Shown piece by piece: positions 60,051 to 64,000 of a stretch of 64,000 bases of DNA. The notes under the pieces are model-generated. The model saw only the letters and a program-made list of their open reading frames with translations, searched no databases and was not told where the DNA came from. A program made the position numbers and the translations under genes. Numbering within the stretch: position 1 is the first letter of the stretch; every line of letters starts with the position of its first letter. Source of the DNA: Candidatus Promineofilum glycogenicum (GTDB lineage Bacteria; Chloroflexota; Anaerolineae; Promineifilales; Promineifilaceae); assembly GCA_016707605.1 (NCBI GenBank), contig JADJHJ010000001.1, forward strand, positions 992,001 to 1,056,000, given 5' to 3'.

Positions 60051-60082
60051 CGCCTCAGCAGTTGATTACCGGAGCGAATCCC

Positions 60083-61405
60083 ATGTTCTACTCCCACCCC
60101 CAGGGCCACGTCTTCTACCGCAGTATGAACCACCCCCGGCCGATGATCGCCTACAGCCAGGGGATTTACCTTTACGACGATAGCGGCAAGCGCTATATCG
60201 ACGGCTCCGGCGGGCCGCTGGTGATCAACGTCGGCCACGGCCGCGAAGAGATCGTCGCCGCCATGACCCAACAGGCGCAACGGGCGGCCTACGTCCACGC
60301 CACGATGTTCACCAGCGAGCCGCTGGAACAGTACGCCGCCGCTCTGGCCGAAATAGTACCCTTGCCGGATCCGCGCTTCTACTTTCTCAGCAGTGGCTCC
60401 GAAGTAGTCGAAGGGGCCATCAAGCTGGCGCGGCAGATTCAGATGGCCCGCGGCGAGGAGCGCCGCCACATTATTCTCTCGCGCTGGAACAGCTACCACG
60501 GCATGACCCTGGGGGCACTGGCCGTCAGCGGCCGGCCGGGGCTACGGTCGCCTTACCTGGACATGCTCCACGACGTGCCCCACATCCCCACGCCCTACAC
60601 CTATCGCTTCCCCCTCAGTGGCGAGGAGCTGGCCGCTCGGCTGGAGGAGGCCATCCTGGCCCATGGCGTGGAGAACGTTGCCGCCTTCATCGCCGAGCCA
60701 TTCAGCGGCGCATCATTAGGAGCCACACAGCCGCCCGATGACTACTGGCCGCGCATCCGGGCCATTTGCGACCGCTACGGCGTTCTGCTCATTTCCGACG
60801 AAGTACTTGTTGGCCTGGGCCGCACCGGCAAGATGTGGGCACTGGAGCACTGGAACACCGTGCCCGATATCCTGGTCACCTCCAAAGGCACGGCCGGTGG
60901 CTACTTCCCGCTGGGATTCATCGCCGCCAAGGGGGCCGATGTGGAGCAGATTCGCCTCTCCCTGGGCGATTTCAACCACGGCGGCACCTTCAGCCATCAC
61001 GCCGTGGGTGCGGCGGCCGGCCTGGCCACACTGCACATTATTCAGCGCGAGAAGCTGGTGGAAAACTCGGCGACGATGGGAGAGATTATGGGCAACCAAC
61101 TGCGCGCGGCTCTGGCCGACCATCCGCACGTGGGCGACATTCGCGGCCGCGGCCTATTCTGGGGCCTTGAACTGGTGCAAGACCGGGCCACCAAGCAGCC
61201 CTATCCCAAGAAACAGGGCATGGTCCTGAAGGTGAGGGACCGCGCCTTTGAAATGGGACTCGTCGTTTACCACTCCGTAGGCTGCGCCGACGGCGTCAAC
61301 GGCGACGTGGTGATGCTCGGCCCGCCGCTGATTGTTGACGAGGCGCAGGTGAACGAGATGGTGGGACTGCTGGCCGAGGCGATCCGGTTGGAGTTGGGCG
61401 ACTAG
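60083..61405 (+). CDS. Class III PLP-dependent aminotransferase
   Basis: A 440-residue enzyme. The PLP site shows LSSGSEVVEGAIKLARQ, HGMTLGALAVSGRPG, FIAEPFSGASLGATQPPDDY, LISDEVLVGLGRTGKMWALE and TSKGTAGGYFPLGF, in which the lysine binds PLP; NHGGTFSHHAVGAAAG and RGRGLFWGLEL follow. The family covers omega-amino acid, ornithine and adenosylmethionine-type aminotransferases; the substrate cannot be set. GGAG lies 8 bases before ATG 60083, which I prefer to an upstream TTG at 60062. Confidence 0.9.
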   Translation: MFYSHPQGHVFYRSMNHPRPMIAYSQGIYLYDDSGKRYIDGSGGPLVINVGHGREEIVAAMTQQAQRAAYVHATMFTSEPLEQYAAALAEIVPLPDPRFYFLSSGSEVVEGAIKLARQIQMARGEERRHIILSRWNSYHGMTLGALAVSGRPGLRSPYLDMLHDVPHIPTPYTYRFPLSGEELAARLEEAILAHGVENVAAFIAEPFSGASLGATQPPDDYWPRIRAICDRYGVLLISDEVLVGLGRTGKMWALEHWNTVPDILVTSKGTAGGYFPLGFIAAKGADVEQIRLSLGDFNHGGTFSHHAVGAAAGLATLHIIQREKLVENSATMGEIMGNQLRAALADHPHVGDIRGRGLFWGLELVQDRATKQPYPKKQGMVLKVRDRAFEMGLVVYHSVGCADGVNGDVVMLGPPLIVDEAQVNEMVGLLAEAIRLELGD

Positions 61406-61430
61406 GCACGTTCATAGTTAGTGAACTCCT

Positions 61431-62405
61431 TTACGAACCGTCCGGCCGCAAGAGCACCTTGCGCACCCCCGGCCGCGCCGCGTGCTCAAACGCGGCCAGC
61501 CCGTCGGCCAGCGGGTACTCGGCCTCGATGAGCGGCCGAACCTGCACCGCGCCGCTCGCCAGCAGCCGCAACGCCGGAGCAAACGGCCCGCAGCGCGAGC
61601 CGACAACGGTGATCTCGCTCACGACCAGCTTGGTCAGGTTGATGTGGGCCTGGCCGGCAAAGGTGCTCTTCAGCACCAGCGTGCCGCGCGGGCGAACCAG
61701 GCGCAACGAGTGGGCGAAGCCGGCATCATTGCCCGTGGCCTCGACCACCAGGTCGAAGCTGTCGTCCTTCTCTTCGTCCACCAGCGCCGTTGCCAGCCCT
61801 AACTGCTGCGGCAAGGCCAGGCTCTCCGCCCGGCGGCCGAGTACCGTCACCTCCGTGCCCGCCAGGGCCAGCACTTGCGCCACCAGCAGCCCCAACCGCC
61901 CCGGCCCAACGACCGCCGCCCGCGCCGCCGGCCGCACGGCGATCTGCTCGCGGATGCGCAGCGCCGCGGCCAATGGCTCGGTGAACACCGCCTCTTCGTC
62001 GGCCACGCCGTCGGGCACGGCCAGCAGATTGACCACCGGCAGCGTCACGTAGTCGGCAAAGACGCCGTCCTTGTTGTGAATACCCAGCGTCGTGCGGTTG
62101 GGGCAGTGCTCCGGCCCGTCGCCCAGGCAGACGGGGCAGCGCCGGCAGCCCAGATTGATGCCGCCGACGACGCGCCGCCCGACCCACTCGGCCGCCACAG
62201 ATGAGCCGACCGCCTCCACCACGCCGGCGAACTCGTGCCCCAACACTCCCCGAAAGCCGCCGGCATACCCCTTGACCAACTCCAGATCGGTCGAGCAGAT
62301 GCCGGCCAGCGCCACGCGAATCAGCGCCTCGTCCGGCCCCGCCTCCGGCCGCGGGTAGTCGCTACACAGCGTAAGTTGGCCCTCGGCCAGATATAGCGCG
62401 CGCAT
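61431..62405 (-). CDS. Zinc-dependent alcohol dehydrogenase-like (MDR family)
   Basis: A 324-residue medium-chain dehydrogenase. Catalytic zinc ligands: ICSTDLELVKG and LGHEFAGVVEAVG; structural zinc: CRRCPVCLGDGPEHC. The cofactor fold reads AAVVGPGRLGLLVAQVLALA. Substrate binding blocks match sorbitol/threonine-type dehydrogenases, but the substrate is unknown. ATG 62405 gives the standard MRALYLAEG N-terminus; a GTG at 62429 would add eight residues. Convergent with the aminotransferase gene, 25 bases apart. Confidence 0.88.
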   Translation of the reverse strand: MRALYLAEGQLTLCSDYPRPEAGPDEALIRVALAGICSTDLELVKGYAGGFRGVLGHEFAGVVEAVGSSVAAEWVGRRVVGGINLGCRRCPVCLGDGPEHCPNRTTLGIHNKDGVFADYVTLPVVNLLAVPDGVADEEAVFTEPLAAALRIREQIAVRPAARAAVVGPGRLGLLVAQVLALAGTEVTVLGRRAESLALPQQLGLATALVDEEKDDSFDLVVEATGNDAGFAHSLRLVRPRGTLVLKSTFAGQAHINLTKLVVSEITVVGSRCGPFAPALRLLASGAVQVRPLIEAEYPLADGLAAFEHAARPGVRKVLLRPDGS

Positions 62406-62437
62406 ATTGTTTGATGTAAGCGTAGTCACGTATTAAA

Positions 62438-62530
62438 GCAGATTTCAGAAAAGAGAATCTCTTTTCTGAAATCTGCCGAATCTGCCCAATCTGCGGATCA
62501 TATCTCGTCAAATCTGTGGAATCTGCGGTT
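62438..62530. repeat. Family A repeat with a near-perfect 39-bp palindrome
   Basis: GCAGATTTCAGAAAAGAGA (62438-62456) and its exact inverse (62458-62476) flank one base. Further CCGAATCTGCCCAATCTGCG words follow to 62530, just before the secDF stop. Confidence 0.85.
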
Positions 62531-62532
62531 TC

Positions 62533-64000
62533 TTATTGGCTGACCGCCGCCCGCGCCCGCGAAAGGAGCCGCTCCTCCCACGTCACCAGCAGCGGCACGG
62601 CGATGAAGATCGAGCTATACGTGCCGCACAGCAGGCCGAAGAACAGCGTGGCGATGAACGGCCGGATAGACACGCCGCCAAACAGCAGAATGGCCACCAT
62701 GACGAACATGGCGTTGAGCTGTGTCACCAGCGAACGGTGGATCGTCTCGACGATGGAGCGATTGGCGATCAGGTCGATCTTCTCGAACGGCCGCCGGGCG
62801 ATGTTCTCGCGCATCCGGTCGAACAGGACGATGGTGTCTTGCAGCGAGAAGCCGGCCACAGTCAGCACGGCGGTCAGGAACAGCGCGTCCACCTCCCAAC
62901 CCAGCAGCACGCCGGTGATGGCCCCGAAGCCCAGCACGAGCATCAAGTCGTGCACCAGAGCGATGACCGCCGTCGTGCCATAGCGGAAGGTGTTGGGAAC
63001 CTGGCGAAAGACGAACATGATGTAGACCAGCACGACGACGGCCGAGAAGACGACGGCGATGATCGCCGCGCGCGTCACCTCGTTGCCCACCGTCGGGCTG
63101 ACACTCGTCACCTGCGACGTGCCCGGCCGCAGCGGGGCGATCCCTTCCAGATCGGCCAGAATCTCCTGGGCCACGTCCGGCGTGACGACCTCGGAGCGCA
63201 CCTGCCAGGCATTGACCAGCCCCTCACCGCGCAGGGCAATGATCGATGGGCTGGTGATGCCCTGCTCGGCGAAGACGGCGCGGATGTCGTTCTCCGTCAC
63301 CGCCTCCTCGAACTGCACCTCGAAGCGTGTGCCGCTGCGGAAGTCGACGCCGACGCGGAACGGCGAGCCGGTGGTGGCCAGCGAGAAGAGCATGGCCGCC
63401 AGCCCCAACGCCAGCAGTACGGCCGAGAAGATGAAGTAGCGGCGACGATTCTCGATGATGTGGTAGACGAACGTCATCGAGCGCCCGCCGGCCGACTCGT
63501 AGATGCCCAGCAACCCCTTGCGCCCCTGCAGCCGGCCGGCCCCGCGGCCGAGCACCATGCGCACCAGCGTTCGCGTCACCAGCACGGCGGTGAACATACT
63601 GATGAACACACCGATGGCCAGCGTGACGGCGAAGCCCTCGACGGCGCTGGCCCCGAAGTTGCGGCCGAACGTCCACAGGATGAGGCAGATGACCAGCGTG
63701 GCCACGTTGGAGTCGCGGATGGAGTTCCACGCCCGCGAGAAGCCGGTCTCGATGGCGTCTTCCAGGTGTGCCCCCTTGCGCATCTCCTCTTTGATACGCT
63801 CGAAGACCAGCACGTTGGCGTCGACGGCCATGCCGGTGGAGAGCAGGAAGCCGGTGATGGCCGGCAGCGTCAGCGTCACGCCCACCAGCTTGAAGACAGC
63901 GAAGCTGAGCAGCACGTAGATGATCAGCGCCACGTCGGCCAGCACGCCCGGCAGGCGATAGTAGATGAGCATGAACAGCAGCACGACGATAACGCCGATG
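62533..64000 (-). CDS. secDF: Fused protein translocase SecDF (5' part outside window)
   Basis: An open frame of 489 visible codons running past 64000; the SecD N-terminal part is cut off. The end of SecD is seen in LLSTGMAVDANVLVFERIKE and GFAVTLAIGVFISMFTAVLV. SecF follows: FRVGVDFRSGTRFEVQFEEA, VYIMFVFRQVPNTFRYGTTA, FSLQDTIVLFDRMREN and SIVETIHRSLVTQL. Twelve helices would be expected for the full protein. SecDF uses the proton-motive force to pull exported proteins across the membrane. The stop TAA is next to the repeat at 62530. Confidence 0.93.
   Translation of the reverse strand, partial: IGVIVVLLFMLIYYRLPGVLADVALIIYVLLSFAVFKLVGVTLTLPAITGFLLSTGMAVDANVLVFERIKEEMRKGAHLEDAIETGFSRAWNSIRDSNVATLVICLILWTFGRNFGASAVEGFAVTLAIGVFISMFTAVLVTRTLVRMVLGRGAGRLQGRKGLLGIYESAGGRSMTFVYHIIENRRRYFIFSAVLLALGLAAMLFSLATTGSPFRVGVDFRSGTRFEVQFEEAVTENDIRAVFAEQGITSPSIIALRGEGLVNAWQVRSEVVTPDVAQEILADLEGIAPLRPGTSQVTSVSPTVGNEVTRAAIIAVVFSAVVVLVYIMFVFRQVPNTFRYGTTAVIALVHDLMLVLGFGAITGVLLGWEVDALFLTAVLTVAGFSLQDTIVLFDRMRENIARRPFEKIDLIANRSIVETIHRSLVTQLNAMFVMVAILLFGGVSIRPFIATLFFGLLCGTYSSIFIAVPLLVTWEERLLSRARAAVSQ

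Overview
The window looks like ordinary chromosome of a GC-rich, free-living, probably filamentous member of the Chloroflexota (Anaerolineae-type, close in style to Candidatus Promineifilum). This is inferred from the very high GC, the RIO-type kinase, the fused NuoCD and SecDF, the Pro/Thr-rich surface lipoproteins, the tandem C39-like/TPR proteins and the many palindromic intergenic repeats; no rRNA or tRNA gene, phage, transposase or CRISPR array was seen. Recognisable sigma70-type promoters are frequent, often with an extended -10 (TGC or TGG before TANNNT), and some sit so close to the start codon that the mRNA must be leaderless.

Layout. 1-2479: a partial SirB1-type protein diverges from a DUF951 protein and a cellulose-synthase-like glycosyltransferase. 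2552-6352: a five-gene cluster in which four proteins (DUF2089, two paralogous small proteins, one DUF4097-like adhesin) carry the same short LiaX/YvlB-like helical module, plus a double GNAT protein. 6358-7657: an inverted repeat over a strong promoter, a 23-codon leader ORF and a RIO1-type kinase. 7739-8825: an unknown protein and a rhomboid protease. 8830-12471 (minus): secG, a peptide-type binding protein, then tatA, tatB, tatC. 12702-16644: a two-gene ABC-2 exporter, a PH-like membrane protein and MurJ. 16664-19214: recA with a GAAC-N4-GTTC SOS box, then a two-S1-domain protein with a clear terminator.

19265-26982 (minus): an Fe-S and respiration strip, in transcription order iscX, nuoB, nuoCD, nuoI (frameshifted), mrp, ricT, an HD protein and moeA. 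27088-31856: a homologue of animal queuosine-tRNA mannosyltransferase, two SAM methyltransferases and an orphan Zn-ribbon adenine DNA methylase. 32024-35987: moxR, DUF58 and DUF4129. 36128-38816: formiminotransferase-cyclodeaminase and an M23 lipoprotein. 38813-43892 (minus): bL25, a GT39-like enzyme, an MFS/spermidine-synthase fusion and a TIGR01906 protein. 44103-49315: DUF2267, a DUF348-G5-propeller lipoprotein and a 1036-residue fusion of a glycoside-hydrolase-like domain to an O-antigen ligase. 49351-54412: KtrB/KtrA and two C39-like peptidase/TPR proteins, the second frameshifted. 54614-62405: P5C dehydrogenase, a two-subunit CoA-transferase split by a DUF885-like peptidase, an alpha/beta hydrolase, a class III aminotransferase and a zinc dehydrogenase. 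62533-64000: fused SecDF, cut by the window edge.

The main themes are protein export and envelope building (Sec, Tat, MurJ, M23, glycosyltransferases, O-antigen ligase), Fe-S respiration and envelope-stress-like signalling. Between genes lie at least six families of hairpin-forming repeats made of short direct repeats; one has become the C-terminus of Mrp. Two genes are broken by one missing base in a C/G run, so the assembly or the genes deserve checking there.
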